A stretch of DNA of 64,000 bases from the NCBI RefSeq assembly GCF_016920785.2, contig NW_024609880.1, positions 58,603,292 through 58,667,291 of the forward strand, written 5' to 3'. The stretch comes from Ixodes scapularis (Eukaryota > Arthropoda > Arachnida > Ixodida > Ixodidae). The notes under the pieces are model-generated. The model saw only the letters and a program-made list of their open reading frames with translations, had not been told where the DNA came from and searched no databases. The stretch's first letter is position 1. Each line of letters starts with the position of its first letter. Of this stretch, positions 11,519 through 23,200 are shown in pieces. A program made the translations under genes and the position numbers.

Positions 11519-11668
11519 GCCGCAGACGAGGGAGAACAGACAACGGAATACAGCCTCAGAAGAAACACAAACCTCAAAGCTGCCTCTTGGTTTAAAACTA
11601 CGCAAGGAAGAACTATCTTTCAAATCCGTAATTTAGATGCCGCGAGCGACAGTTTCAAATATGGATAG
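11519..11668 (+). CDS. candidate terminal coding exon, function unknown
   Basis: A pyrimidine-rich tract ending TTCTTCTTATTTCAG (11504-11518) is a strong 3' splice-site look-alike. From the base after AG the frame is open for 49 codons to a TAG at 11666-11668. The peptide begins AADEGEQTTEYSLRRN and ends FQIRNLDAASDSFKYG: mixed composition, hydrophilic, no transmembrane segment, no family I recognise. The donor-like CAG|GTTAGT about 320 bp upstream could supply the preceding exon in the same phase. An open stretch of 49 codons in AT-rich DNA can arise by chance, so this remains a guess that transcript data would settle. Confidence 0.3.
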   Translation, partial: AADEGEQTTEYSLRRNTNLKAASWFKTTQGRTIFQIRNLDAASDSFKYG

Positions 11669-12779
11669 CTCTTAAAACACTCGAGCTGTTTCTTTGGCAC
11701 TTATTTCTAGAACAAATGTCTTTTTTTTTTATTATGCACGAAGACTGCTCTCTAGCAATCTCAAACTCGCTCCGCTTGGAAAAACCAAAGCTAGGCGACT
11801 TTGGTTTATTTAAAGCGCCTTCGAATATAAATGTGAGCGCGCACGAGCACTAAAATATTGAAGCTCTATATTCAGTAAGAGAAAAGAGACGCAAAGAGGA
11901 TCACTAGTTGCCACAGAATTTCAGCCGCTCTTTATGTTACGGATATGTTTCTTTTATGTTTTGAATTATTCATTTGAATTTGATTCTTACTGAAGTTATA
12001 CTAAACGACATACCAAAACAAGTCACGTGAAGCCAACAAGGCCAAGCGTACTTTGCTCACAGTTTATCTTAGTTGTAAAGGACATTCTCTCTACGCGAGT
12101 TTAAACAATAAAATTGGAAACATATGCCATCTACCCGAAATGCTGCAATTAATTACTTTTAGGGTGAAATATGAGCAGTTCAGATATTTACTCATATCCG
12201 TTTTAAAAATAAGGAATCAATTGGTATTTCTTATTATTTTTAAACGCATTTTTTTAATGAGCTCGAACTATGCGTGTAAAAAGGGTATAATATATTTCAC
12301 GATATGGAGAAGGTTATGTCATGTGGCGGACAAGGTTAGGTGCTGCATAAGTTAGAATACTGAACCAATAGAAAAGTCGCCTTTATGTTCGAAATTGTCA
12401 AAAAGGAGAAGAGGAGGTCAGAAGCTTTTCCAAATGTTGGTATGCTGATGTCACGGAAACTACCTTGACCGATGACGGTATGGGTGATTTTTAAAATTTC
12501 ACGTACGAATTTAATTTCTCTCAAAGTATCACAAGTTCACACATATCGTACGCCCACACAGTTTCTTCCCACCCAATGAATAAACAGTGCACATTGCCTC
12601 ACAATTTCAAAGTAACTTTTATTTACAACGTAGAAGCATAGTATACCTTTCAACTCCCCAGGTAACACAATTCTTTAGACCAATATCTTTGTTGTGAATT
12701 TAGGGTTTTAAGATGCCGGGGAAGCCAAGGTAGAGCCAAACTTGACCTTCTTTGAACAGAGTCTGGGTATCTTGTCGCT
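11669..12779. other. no recognisable gene; AT-rich
   Basis: No domain, RNA gene or repeat boundary seen. The open frame 12053-12355 (plus, 100 codons) is AT-rich and hydrophobic in composition, with no motif. Confidence 0.5.
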
Positions 12780-13065
12780 AATTCGCCAAACAAATGCCAA
12801 CGTTACGCTTCACTGCTGATAGTTTGGCTGTCACCTGGCATCCTTGGGCCTAAATCGCCAAACAAGTGACACAGTTGAGGTTGACTCCGAGTTCTTCGGT
12901 TTTCATGTGGCGATTTTGAGCCTAGATTGCCAAACAAGTCGCAGACTTATGCTTTCTTTTTCTGGTTTTTCGGTTCATACGTGGCACTTCTGGCTTAAGA
13001 CCGACACATTTGCAATAATCTGGCAAAAAAAAAAAACATCAACAACAAAAAACAAATGTTAGAAA
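12780..13065. repeat. degenerate tandem repeat, about 70-85 bp period
   Basis: The block GCCAAACAA(A/G)T recurs near 12786, 12857 and 12940, each time inside a longer similar stretch containing a TGGC / CCT or AGATYGCC context and a downstream TTCGGTTY segment. Copies are diverged, so only about three units can be made out. No open frame of note. Confidence 0.4.
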
Positions 13066-14186
13066 GGCAAAAAAAAAAACTATTTATGTGGCACCAACAA
13101 ACGCCTTGGAGGAAAATGGTATGCCCTAGTTATGTCCCTTCGATTTCCAAGAGTGTGCCAAGTTAGGTATCTCTGGCGTTCTACCTGGGTCGGAACCTTC
13201 ATAGAGGCCAAGCACTATTTACTAAATAAATCAGCAATAAATAATAAAGTGTCCTTCCCGCAAGGATCGCCTGCTCTTTTTATCTTACGCCGCGATCCCT
13301 AGTAATAAATTCGAGAAATCGACGTAGCGATATTGTAACAAAAGTGCTACGCCATCAGTTCGTGCCTACGCACTGACGTAGCATCGGTGCTTAGGCACTT
13401 ACTGCTGCTCCACAATGTAGAGCCCTGCTGGAGTGATTTCGGGCGTTTCACATTTTTCGACAAACGACAATATAAATATAAGCTCTTTGTGAATAAATTA
13501 AAAACTTGCGAGCCAAAATCGATTTGTATAGGCGAGTTAATTAAGCTCGTGAGCCAAAAGTACCAGGAAAATGTAAAAAAAAAATAGTTGTGCAAGCAAA
13601 ATGGTTGTTGTTAGGAGGGAGTGTTTGGCAGCAGTTTAAGGCGCAAGGCGGCGTCGAGTCCTCCGAAGACTCCGGCGCAGTGAAATGAGCAAGTTCTTTT
13701 AACGTGATCACCTATACTTTATAACATCGAAACGGACGAAACAGTCGAGATGTTCTCCCATAATTTGTTTTAAGTACTCATATCTTTATTTTTTTTTTAT
13801 TCACTAATAATTGTGCTCGCGGTCTCAGTCAGAGCGCCATACGGTGCATTTTTGAGTGTGACGCCTAGCTAATATTTGAATTTGACAACGTCCATCGCTT
13901 AGATTGCTATAGGACTATTTCAGCTCGCGCTGTCCACGACAGCACGTTGCAGCACAACCGGCAAACAGCTGCATATAGAGCCGTTTCTCGTTGCTGTTGA
14001 ATTGCTGAACAAAAGCAAGCGCACTGCATCTTGATTGCTGGGTCTTCGAATGGAATGCGTTCGCTTTATACAGGAACGAGCAAAGAAGGGTCTGTCTCTC
14101 CCCTTCGGGTACCCGAAAAGACAACCCCCGACATTCATATATCTATTTCTTTTTATACTCAGAAACCGATGGCATAGAAGGAGACG

Positions 14187-14217
<31 letters not shown>

Positions 14218-14889
14218 CGACTTAATAAATGTACACCTTTTGGAGAGAAGCGTCCGAATAAAAATTCGAGCTTAACAGGGACGCAACCACACTCCTAATA
14301 TATTCCTGCGGTTGCCTATTTGCTCTAAAATCAAGTGGTAGCCTTATAACTCGTCATAAACGTTTTACTCGGAATGTGATCTGCCAAATGGCAATGAGAA
14401 AGCGAAATGCTATACTCATTGTCTCTGTCAAAATAGTGTTTTCGAGACATTCAATCAGATTGAGATTCGCTATTTGCGCTTCGTGAACCTTTGTGATTGG
14501 CTCTCCACCCACTCAAGTGGAAATTAGACGCGAAAGCATTTGCAGATTGGACGACCACAACTTGTAACCTCGACAGTCACCACCCTTCTCTCATACTCAA
14601 AACTTCGAGACAAGGGGAAATAAAATAAGCGAGAAGGCGCTTCTTTCTTGCCCACCCGCTTCCCCAAACTACGTAAGCGCCACTCGGGCGCAGGTTGTGA
14701 TGCATACATATTTGAACGCCCTCTTTTCGAGCAAGTCGGTGGCGTCAGCTGTGTCAGGACGCTAGCAATGTGTCGTAAGTGTAGCTAGTCGCAACAAAGT
14801 TGACAGGTGCGAGTGTGAAATCGTCATGCTAGGACTGGACCAACCAAAAGTAGCAGTGACCCAAATTAGCATTTTCTAAAAGAAAAAAT
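13066..14889. other. no recognisable gene; short (TA)n at about 14189-14214
   Basis: Open frames of 60-90 codons occur (13347-13595 minus, 13387-13587 plus, 14035-14298 plus) but none carries a known motif. A short TA microsatellite sits at about 14189-14214. Confidence 0.5.
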
Positions 14890-15075
14890 TCCCATCCCTG
14901 CCCGTTTCGATCTGGATGAGTATCGTACCGGCTTGCGGTCGTGTACCACTCCTGCGTGGTGCACGTTAAAGGCCGCAAGCTAGCGGTTGTACTGCACTGG
15001 CTAAATAGCTCATCTTACAGCGAGTGACTCGTCGCATCTTTGAAATGGCTGACCAACTACGCGCTGTCTAAATAT
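14890..15075 (+). repeat. SINE body, head missing (same family as 54780-55020)
   Basis: The segment CCCGTTTCGATCTGGATGAG, then TATCGTACCGGCTTGCGGTC, then CTGCACTGGCTAAATAGCTC and GTGACTCGTCGC, parallels in order the minus-strand sequence downstream of the tRNA-like head at 54780-55020. The tRNA-like 5' part is absent, giving a 5'-truncated copy in the plus orientation. Confidence 0.65.
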
Positions 15076-16407
15076 TCCCAGAGCCCCAAATATTACTAAA
15101 TAATGGCTTAAAAACATGCGAACTGGTTCTTAGTTATATCTGAGTGTTGGAACTCGACTAAAAAATGCAAGCGCACAACAGATGCGCTTGTCCTTCCATA
15201 TGAACCAACTTAAAACAAAAACATTAAAAATGTTGTGTCTGACCTGGATCCCTTTCTCCCGATAAATCTAGTCGTATTTAATACATACATACCGAAAATC
15301 TACCTGTTACTCGTTACAGGTATACAAAAGTAATTTTCGATTTTCAGTTGTTAATTTTTCGATACCTCTAATGGTTTTTAATGAAACCCTTAGAACGGGA
15401 TGGAAACTTGAAAGGAAACGAAAATGACGTGAAGAGAGTGGACTGACAGCGTTAACTTTTTTCTCGTTCCCTCTGATTTGGCATCAATTTTACCACCTAG
15501 TATCAAGCTTGAAACATTATGAAAAATACGCGTCAGCTCGCCTGCACTCTAACAATTTTGTTTAGCTCTTATGGCAGCAATCTTAGTAGAAAGACAAAAA
15601 TAACTGTGGAGGCTTGCATTAATTGTAAGAAAGAAACGTTCATATAAAAAGAAAAAAAAAACGTTTTATCCGTAAATGAATTTGCGCGCGCGCTCACGGA
15701 CTCTCCTTTCGTTAAAAGAAACGTGGTCTAGGGTGCATGCCAATTAATGTAGTGATATGCGAAGCAACTTTGCGCCTAATTAGGATATACGACGTCGGCG
15801 AGCGTATATGTTTTCCAGGCTGCCAAAAACATCTCGGCCCTCTTTGAGTGCATCTAAGGGTTGCCTGTTAAAGGGCTATTAGAGCACCGATGCCAAACAT
15901 GCGCTTGCTCCGGGTATTTGTGTTCATTTAACTTTTCCTATAAAAACTTCTCAGAATCATTAGTGTTTGTTTCACCGGAAGAAACTGTTTTTATTTTATT
16001 TACACTGACTGTGATGACTCAATGAACAAAAAGATGGAAAATAGGTGGAAAACCACCATAGAGGAGTAAGCGAGCAAATATAAGGAACTGACAAATGTAA
16101 CACAATGGTGAATCATTGTAAAATGACAATACCACTTCCTTTCTTTGACAAATAGGCGTTATATAATTTGCGGTAGGCTTCGCACTTTGTTCCTAGAAAC
16201 ACTTTCTAGTAATATAATATTAAAATTTCGCTCATTTGCGAATAGCTATGGAGAAAAGAGCAATTGATATCTAGATACTCATGGAACATAAAAAAAACAG
16301 GAGTCGTTTAATTTGAGCTTAATTGTAATATCGACAGTGTTAAAAAGTAACAAAGAGTCGTACCCCCTTTAAACCTTCACACAGGTTGACCTTCATGAAT
16401 TAGAAGC
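15076..16407. other. no recognisable gene; AT-rich
   Basis: No domain or repeat boundary was found on either strand; short homopolymer tracts only. Confidence 0.5.
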
Positions 16408-16439
16408 AGTACTGTTGAAGCTTAAGCTTCAACAGTACT
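16408..16439. repeat. 32-bp perfect palindrome, no spacer
   Basis: The half site AGTACTGTTGAAGCTT at 16408-16423 is followed immediately by its exact reverse complement at 16424-16439. It can form a 16-bp cruciform stem with no loop bases. It lies inside an open frame (16415-16765) that I do not consider a gene. Confidence 0.95.
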
Positions 16440-16770
16440 TCAACAACAGTTACAAGTTCTGCCAAAACAAAAATGCTTACTTAGTGCGTGATATCTTTGG
16501 ACTTCTTCAACGCAAATCAATAAGCAGTACCAATATTTTAGCAAGTGAAGTTGCTGAACAAAGTTGGACTCGTTTCCGTTCAGATTGTTTTAGCACCCAG
16601 AAAAAAAAGTTTTCACAAATTCTGAGAGAACAAGTAAAGAAACGTAATCATGACCGCGGGCGCTCTCGGCAGTCAATAGTCGGTTCTTTTCCTGTCTTTA
16701 TTGAATTTGCGTCTGGTGTCTCATTCCGCGGAATATACATAAATATACATAAGAAAAAAAAATGAAACAC

Positions 16771-17602
16771 GTTTACAACTTCATGTAATGCCGAATTAGA
16801 GCCCAGCTCTTGAGGAGGAGAGGAAGGTAAGCCCCTCTCTCCCTCCTCTCCTTGCTCCTCCTTTCCTGCTCCCTCCCCATTTAGCGGCAAATTTTTGGTA
16901 CATGTCCCGCTAAATTCAACAGGAACAATTCTTCGCTAAATTTAGGGGGGGGGGGGGGGGAGTATCCCGCTAAATTTCACAGGGTAATATTTCCGCTAAA
17001 TTTAGCGGGGAAATTTGCCCGCTAACTTTAGGGGGGGGGGAAGGGGGGGGGGGGCGTTTTCCGCTAAATCGAGCAGGGATTTTTTTCCACTAAATGTTAG
17101 CAGGAGAAGTTTTCCGCTAATTTTAACGGGGAAATTTACCGCTAAATTGAGCCGGCTAATTTCCCCCTAAACTTAGTGGGCAATTTTTTCCGTTAATTTT
17201 AGCGGGGATATTGTTCTGCTGAATTTAACGAAGAATTTTTCCGCTGAATTTAGCGGGGAACTTTTTGCGCTAAAATAGGCGGTGAAATTTTCTGCTAAAC
17301 TTATATTAGACATTCTTCCAATAAATTTAGCGGGGAATTTTTTCTGCTAAGTTTAGCTGGAAAACTTTCCCTAAGTTTAACGGGAATATTCCCGCTAAAT
17401 ACGGCGGTGATATATTTCCTGCTAAATTTAGCGGGGAAATTTTTCCGCTATATTTAGCGGAAAAAAATCTCTTCTCCCCTTACCCTCATGACGTCACGTG
17501 TGACGTAAAAATGGAAAATGTCGCATAAATAATGCAACGCGCGGTTGCGCCGACGGCGACGCCGCTCAAGCCTGTAGCGGGCGCCTAAGAGCTGCGCCCT
17601 AA
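16771..17602 (+). mobile_element. TTAGAGC element copy A with GCTAAATTTAGC minisatellite
   Basis: Left end: a conserved GTTTACAACTTCATGTAATG at 16771, then CCGAATTAGAGCCCAGCTCT and TGAGGAGGAG. Right end: CCTAAGAGCTGCGCCCTAA at 17584-17602, preceded by a CG-rich GCCGACGGCGACGCC segment. TTAGAGC(C/G)CAGCTCTT at the left and its complement at the right form an inverted repeat of about 16 bp. The interior (about 16873-17466) is a degenerate minisatellite of roughly 25-30 bp units built around GCTAAATTTAGC (itself a perfect palindrome) plus AAATTTTTCC spacers, with G-runs at about 16945-16962 and 17031-17054. No coding capacity. Copy B follows in the opposite orientation. Confidence 0.8.
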
Positions 17603-17714
17603 AACAAAAAGTGCGGGAATACGAAGAAAAAAATAAAAGGTAACCGACAGGAGAATGCGCCGTGGTCCCTTTGGTTAACTTTCAATTAGTGTTCGTCTTC
17701 CCACTGTTTTCGTT
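17603..17714. other. 112-bp spacer between inverted copies A and B
   Basis: A short unique spacer between the facing right ends of copies A and B. It would form the loop if the two copies paired. Confidence 0.8.
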
Positions 17715-18391
17715 TTAGAGCGCGCAGCTCTTAGGCGGCCGTCTCCGGCTTGGGCGTCGTCGTCGTCGCCGTAGGTGTAACCGCGCGTTGCATTATGGAA
17801 CGTTTCCCAGAATGACATCGCACGTAACGTCACAAGCGTTACGAGGGTCACTCGTGACGTCACCGCGCGTTGCGATATGGGTAAACGTACCTGCTAAATT
17901 TAGCGCAAATATTTCCCCGTTAAATTGAGCGGAAAGACTTTCAATTTAGCAGAAAGCACTTTTTGACTTAATATAGCCGAAAAAATGACTTGCTAAATTT
18001 AGCCGCAAAATTCCCCTAAAAGAATTCCCCACTAAATTTAGCGGAAAATTTTCCTGCTAAATTCAACGGAAATAATTCCACGCTAAATTCCGCGGATATA
18101 ATTCCCCACTGAATTTAACGAAAAAATTGCCCCCCTAAACTTAGTGGGAAAATTTCGCTACTAGTTTTTTGAAAAAACATTTCTGCGAAATTTAGCGGGA
18201 AGTTTTTCGATAAATTTAGGGGAAATTTAGCGAAAATTTCCCGCTAAATGGGGGGGGGGGGGGGGGGGAGAAGCAGGAAAGGAGGAGGGAATGGTACGGA
18301 TGAGGAGGAGGGCCATAACCTCCTCTCCGTAGCCGCCCCTCCTCCTTTTCAAGAGCTGCACTCTAATTCGGCATTACAGGGGATTGTAAAC
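17715..18391 (-). mobile_element. TTAGAGC element copy B, inverted relative to A
   Basis: Begins TTAGAGCGCGCAGCTCTTAG at 17715 (the right end of the element read in reverse, with an extra GC) and ends with AAGAGCTGCACTCTAATTCG at 18351-18370 followed by GCATTACAGGGGATTGTAAAC to 18391, the reverse of the conserved left end. The interior at 17889-18252 is the same GCTAAATTTAGC minisatellite as in copy A, with a run of about 20 G at 18249-18268. The GC-rich subterminal part contains GTCGTCGTCGTCGCC. With copy A it makes an inverted repeat spanning about 1.6 kb. Confidence 0.8.
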
Positions 18392-18793
18392 GTCTTTAAT
18401 TTTTTTTTTAAATATGGTTATATACAAACCAACCAAAACTTCAAACCCCATCAACTGGAAATGCAACAGGTTGACAAGCATCTAGCGTGCCTTAACGTCT
18501 TCTGACCTAACAAGAGGTCCGGAGGCGTCTGACGCTTGAGAGTCTTCTTCCTTTTCTTTTTTTTTATGCGCACACTCTTGTTTTATTAAAGGCGAAGAGT
18601 CGTCTTGCCTCATGCCGACCTTCTCCAGCCTCATAAGATTAAGAGGTTTTGTATCGATCATAATCTAGAAACAGCGGAAAAGCACGGACGGAACAGAAGA
18701 AACACACAAACAGGACGAACGCTCTTCGTGTTTTCTGCGCTGTTTCTACATTATGGGCGAATACGATATAGCTTTGCCAATACTGAAAACTCC

Positions 18794-18801
18794 TATATAA
18801 A
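18794..18801 (+). promoter_or_regulatory. candidate TATA box
   Basis: TATATAAA lies 81 bp upstream of the ATG at 18875, with a moderately GC-rich stretch between. The spacing would allow a start site at about 18825 and a short leader. TATA-like strings are common in AT-rich DNA, so this has weight only together with the ATG and donor-like site downstream. Confidence 0.25.
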
Positions 18802-18874
18802 CCTAGCGGAGCGGCGGCGAAAGTGATAGTGGCACCTCTAGCGGACTCGGAGTTGTACGGAAGCACACGACGCA

Positions 18875-18938
18875 ATGGAAAAGGCTATGCTCCGCGACGT
18901 CCTCGAGCTTAGCGAGCCCCGTTTCATCACCCCAACAG
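18875..18938 (+). CDS. candidate first coding exon, function unknown
   Basis: An ATG in a favourable context (CGCAATGG) opens a frame reading MEKAMLRDVLELSEPRFITP, ending at CAACAG|GTAAAA (18939-18944), which fits a splice donor. The peptide is charged and helical in character and has no signal peptide. The frame remains open past the donor to 19129 but turns lysine- and arginine-rich, as expected of intron read-through. I do not recognise the protein. The next exon is not identifiable. Confidence 0.25.
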
Positions 18939-20255
18939 GTAAAACAATTGATTACGGTCAGTCCCCTTGCAAAGCGGAATCCACTGATCACTACTGCAAC
19001 GACAATAAAATAAGAAAGATAGAGCAGTTTATTTATATATATCTCAAACGCCACTCAGAGGATCACACGCGTTTGAAGCGCATCTGGGAAGCGGAAAAAA
19101 GGCGTTTAGCTACTCGAACTACGTTTTAAGAGGTTACTGTTGATCCGTTACAAACTGCGTTGTCACAATTTCTTACTTTAATATAGTTATTAATAAACCA
19201 TGCAAAAAACAACAAGTTAAATTATCAGAGCAAGCGCACCAGCCTCTGCAGCATTACAAAAACAAAAAGTAACAAGAAAAATGACCGTGCAAACGCCTTG
19301 CGAACTTTTCAGAAAGGTGGGGTCCCCTTCCCAGACGAAAATAAAAAAAAATGGGAAGCAGTCGGAAACAACGGCGAAGGGGACAAAGAGTTGGCAGATG
19401 ATACAGAGATACAAATCCCCCAGCAAAGACCTCCTTCGGCGACGACAATCGCGCGGGGCGTCGGTAAGAGCATTGAAAATTAGCAGGTGGTGGTCGCCGT
19501 CGGTGTCGAGTCCTCAACAAACAAAGCTAAAGAAACGCCGGACGAGAGTATAAGAAAAGAGAGCTTCAGTTTTTGTATTTACCTGTGCGTTACATGTTTG
19601 TTTATTTGCTCCCGCGGCGTTGGTAGGAGCTCAGAAAAAAACAGAGGAACGGAATACGTAGTCCAGCTCACACCACCCGGTAAATAAGAGTCGCACGCTG
19701 CAATCTGCCATGGGCTAGCAGTGTGTGAACGTTTTTTTGCTTTCGCATTTCTTTTCCCAGTGACTTAGGCAGGTTGTTTGCTTGCTCGCTTGACGAAGCA
19801 GTTCAAAAATACATTCAACAACTTGTTGACGTACATATCCTGGCAATCCTTGCACACCGTGCCCTTGTTTCGAGAGTCGACCAGCAGCGTCAAGTGCACG
19901 TTCAGCTGAACTCTTGTTTGGTGCAGTATATCAGCGAAATGTGTGTCGAAGGCACGGCTGATGCGGCTAGGTGGTGAGCTATGTCATAAGATGGTGTCAT
20001 TTTCGCATGTGAGTATTTCTTGTTCTTCAACGAAATGTCATTCGAGGTGTTCCATGTTTCTGATTGCAGTTGGACTTAGCAAGCATGATGACAGATCTGA
20101 GTGGCTGCCCTGCCGGCTACATAGGACTGACTGGGTGTTCAGTTGTGCATGTGGTCTGTCGTCCGTGAAATTCTCCGCGGTCTCCGTAGAGTTGTCATAA
20201 TTGCCTGTTGAGGCGTGGTGGCGATTTTGAAGTCAGACTTGGATAGCTCTTTCAG

Positions 20256-20294
20256 TTTACTTTGAAGTAACTTAATTAGTTACTTCAAAGTAAA
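20256..20294. repeat. 17-bp perfect inverted repeat, 5-bp spacer
   Basis: TTTACTTTGAAGTAACT (20256-20272) and its exact complement (20278-20294) flank TAATT. It could form a hairpin or cruciform. No element boundary is visible around it. Confidence 0.95.
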
Positions 20295-23200
20295 GACCCT
20301 TGCCGTCCCACCGCTGGCAATCGCAATTTGTGCGCCGTGACCGAAATCACCTTTACTTTCGGTACGACGCTCTATTATTTTTTCTTTTGCGCGTGCGAGA
20401 AGTCTGCTTTGTTTGTAACTCCGCTTTTATTAGTTTCAGTAATAACGTCAGATTGGGATGTGCATAATCGAGTTCTTCCAGAGCATACTGACATCGCAGT
20501 AACGTACGTGGTTTGAAATTGCCTTTTGCTGCTTCATCCGGGGACGGCATTAACGGGATTAGCCACCTCGCCTTTTCAACGAAAAGATTTTAAGCAATAC
20601 ATTCATGAGAAATTGGAATTGCAACAACAAAACGAATTGATTGAAAAGAAGAGTAAAGTTTAAACGTAGCGATGTTCTGAAAATGTGTGTACATTGCCCT
20701 TTTTGAAGAAACAGGGAGAAAACATATTCGTGCTTTGCCTGGCTTACATAACTTCCGAGAGAGTGTTCCCTTCAGGAGAGCCTGAAAATTGCACCCTGAA
20801 AGCTGTTACATCTTTCCCACGCAAAGAAAAATGTCTTTCGCGCATGAGGTGGCACCTATTTTGTAACATTGAAAGCAGCGAATACCCGCGACAGTTTCTT
20901 TTTTTTTTTTTTTATTGGTCACCTTGCACGGAGATAGGCAAAGCCAATTCGCTGGGGAGAATTCCTCTGCTCGTGGAGACTTCGAGCTCGCCAGGGGCGC
21001 TGCGATCACTTTTCATCCGCGCTCCGCTGGAGTTGCCAGTAATGGCTTACATGGTATTTTTGTTATGGGTCAACGAATACCAACAAGCTCAACTCTCCGA
21101 GTTTCTTCAATGTTTTTGTTTTTTCACAGGCTATGAATTCCTTCAAAAAAAAAGCTCGTTCTGGCCGCTAAAAAAACCCCGAAGAAACAGCAGCAACCAC
21201 CAAAACATCTAAAGATCCCCGCTTCCGACAAAAACATCTTTATTGACTAAGTGGGTATCGCGCTGAAAATATGAGCTTACCTTGCACCGCTGACTACTCG
21301 TTGCTAGGTTATTTTATGGGACTTCGAGAGGTGTGGCCTTTACCCTATTGTGACTCGTGTTCCACTCAGATTCTCTGGAATTTTTTTGTTTGTCCATTTC
21401 ATCGTTTTTTTATAATGGCAATTTTACTTTGGAACTCGACTCCTATATTGTTCGCTCGCGCAATCATTCATGGTGATTGACTCCAATTGTTCCTCGACTG
21501 CTTTGTGTGGTCGTTATGCGCAAGAATACAAACGGTTGGCATGCACCTGTGCGCGGCTTCCCGCGGGCCACTCGGCATAACGAACCGGAGACTACCCTGT
21601 GGCACTCGGATGGCTGGTATCGAGTGTTGCTACGCTGCTCGACTAATGCCTTTGGTACAAAGGTCATTTCAAAGGCGCTTTAGGCCTTTAGAGTATATTT
21701 GATTCTATATGTGATCCGGAAACTGTGCGTGCCCCTCAACAAATACTGCTTCGTGGATTTTGTAAAGCTGAGCTGTTTGAAAGTCTTTGCAGCGCCCGCG
21801 AAGCAAGTGTTTTACAGACCATTTCGCAGTTTTCAAGAAGTAGCAGTCCAATCTAACCGTATGATAAAAGCAATCCAGTGGCGCATGGTTGCCACATCGG
21901 CAAGCGAGGGAGGCGCCTGCCACACGTAAAAATGTCTATACTTCATTTCAGCTTCCGTCTGAGCGCAGCCAACGGCTAAGGGACGGTTCGCAACTTCGAG
22001 AAGAGCATTCCTACTCACCACAAAGTAATCCCCAAAAGCGTTTTTTTTTTTTTTTTTTTCAAATAACGGTTTTGCGCGTAAACATTGCCCAATGTTCCAG
22101 ATGTGTACTGCTGAAAATGCTTTGCAATTAAAGGAATTATATAACTGATGTTTGTGTTTTTAATAATATACGTAAATGCTTGTGGTTTGGTGAAAACACG
22201 TACATCCTCTGGCAACACGACTGCAGCGCTCGGTTTTTCTGAGTGATTTCGTACCCGTAATAACCGAATCATGTGCTTCACTGCTTTCCTCACCTAGTCG
22301 CTTCGAAACGTCCTTTCGCAAAGGCACGTTTGTGCGTCAGGCGCGAGAGGTCGTGATGAATGTCTACTTTTAAATTCGGCAGGAGGCTTCGGCCGCGTCA
22401 TACCGCGAATGAGCTGTAAACAAGAAAAGCGTCCGGGCTACTACAATTCACTGATACGCGGCGAAGTCAGGGCACTTCTTTACCTGCCGATTGTATTGAA
22501 CGCCGAGAAGCTGGTGGAAAGGACTGCGCCTCGAGCCCTAATATATACGGACAATACAAGGAAACATCAACGGCCGGGTCGCCGTTGATGTTTCCTGCCG
22601 AAATGCCGAAATGCAGAACAGGTGAAAAGCTCAAACACAGACACCAGTGGCCAGCCTACGTACTGACATCTCTTGTGATTAAATTTCATAACGTGAAAAG
22701 GCTCTTTTATAAAATGTAGCAGACGATACCGTTGATACACCCGCAGCAGACGAAATACTCGGCGAGCGCGGGCGGCGCGGACGACCAGCGGCTAAGCGGA
22801 GTGATACAAAAGAGCAGGCGAGACCGCGTGATGAATTGCCGGTGTGTGATTGACTCCGGCCACACGTAGCTTTGGCTGAGCTCGGACGGAAGCTGGAACG
22901 AAGTATAAAAAAGACCCTTCCAGAATTATGCTGCGCCACCACCGTCGGCCTGACGCATTATGATTAATGAATGTGCGTACGCCAGGTGAAAGTTTACGTC
23001 GGTATAGAAGAAGAGGCTTACGCTGAATTAGCATTCCGTGCTTTCGGAACGCAAATGAGTTGAACAAAAAGCAAAAACAAAGTTTAGGATGACCTTAATC
23101 GATGTTTACTATTTTTCATGTATCCTGACCTCACAATCGTAATAGAGAATGAATCGTGCCGCTAACAGTCTACATGAAGCGTCAGAGTCGGCTCTAACGT

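Larger units (their letters stand above)
18392..20255. other. unassigned DNA around a candidate promoter and first exon
   Basis: Apart from the candidate promoter/exon at 18794-18938, no domain is visible. Open frames at 18605-18826, 19281-19553 and 19774-19977 show no known motif. Confidence 0.45.

Noticed and set aside
16873..18252. CRISPR-like array
   Set aside because: Units are contiguous degenerate minisatellite repeats with no unique spacers, in a eukaryotic context.
20685..21212. 175-codon plus-strand frame as a gene
   Set aside because: It crosses a poly(T) run that encodes a Phe stretch; composition changes abruptly there and no domain is present.
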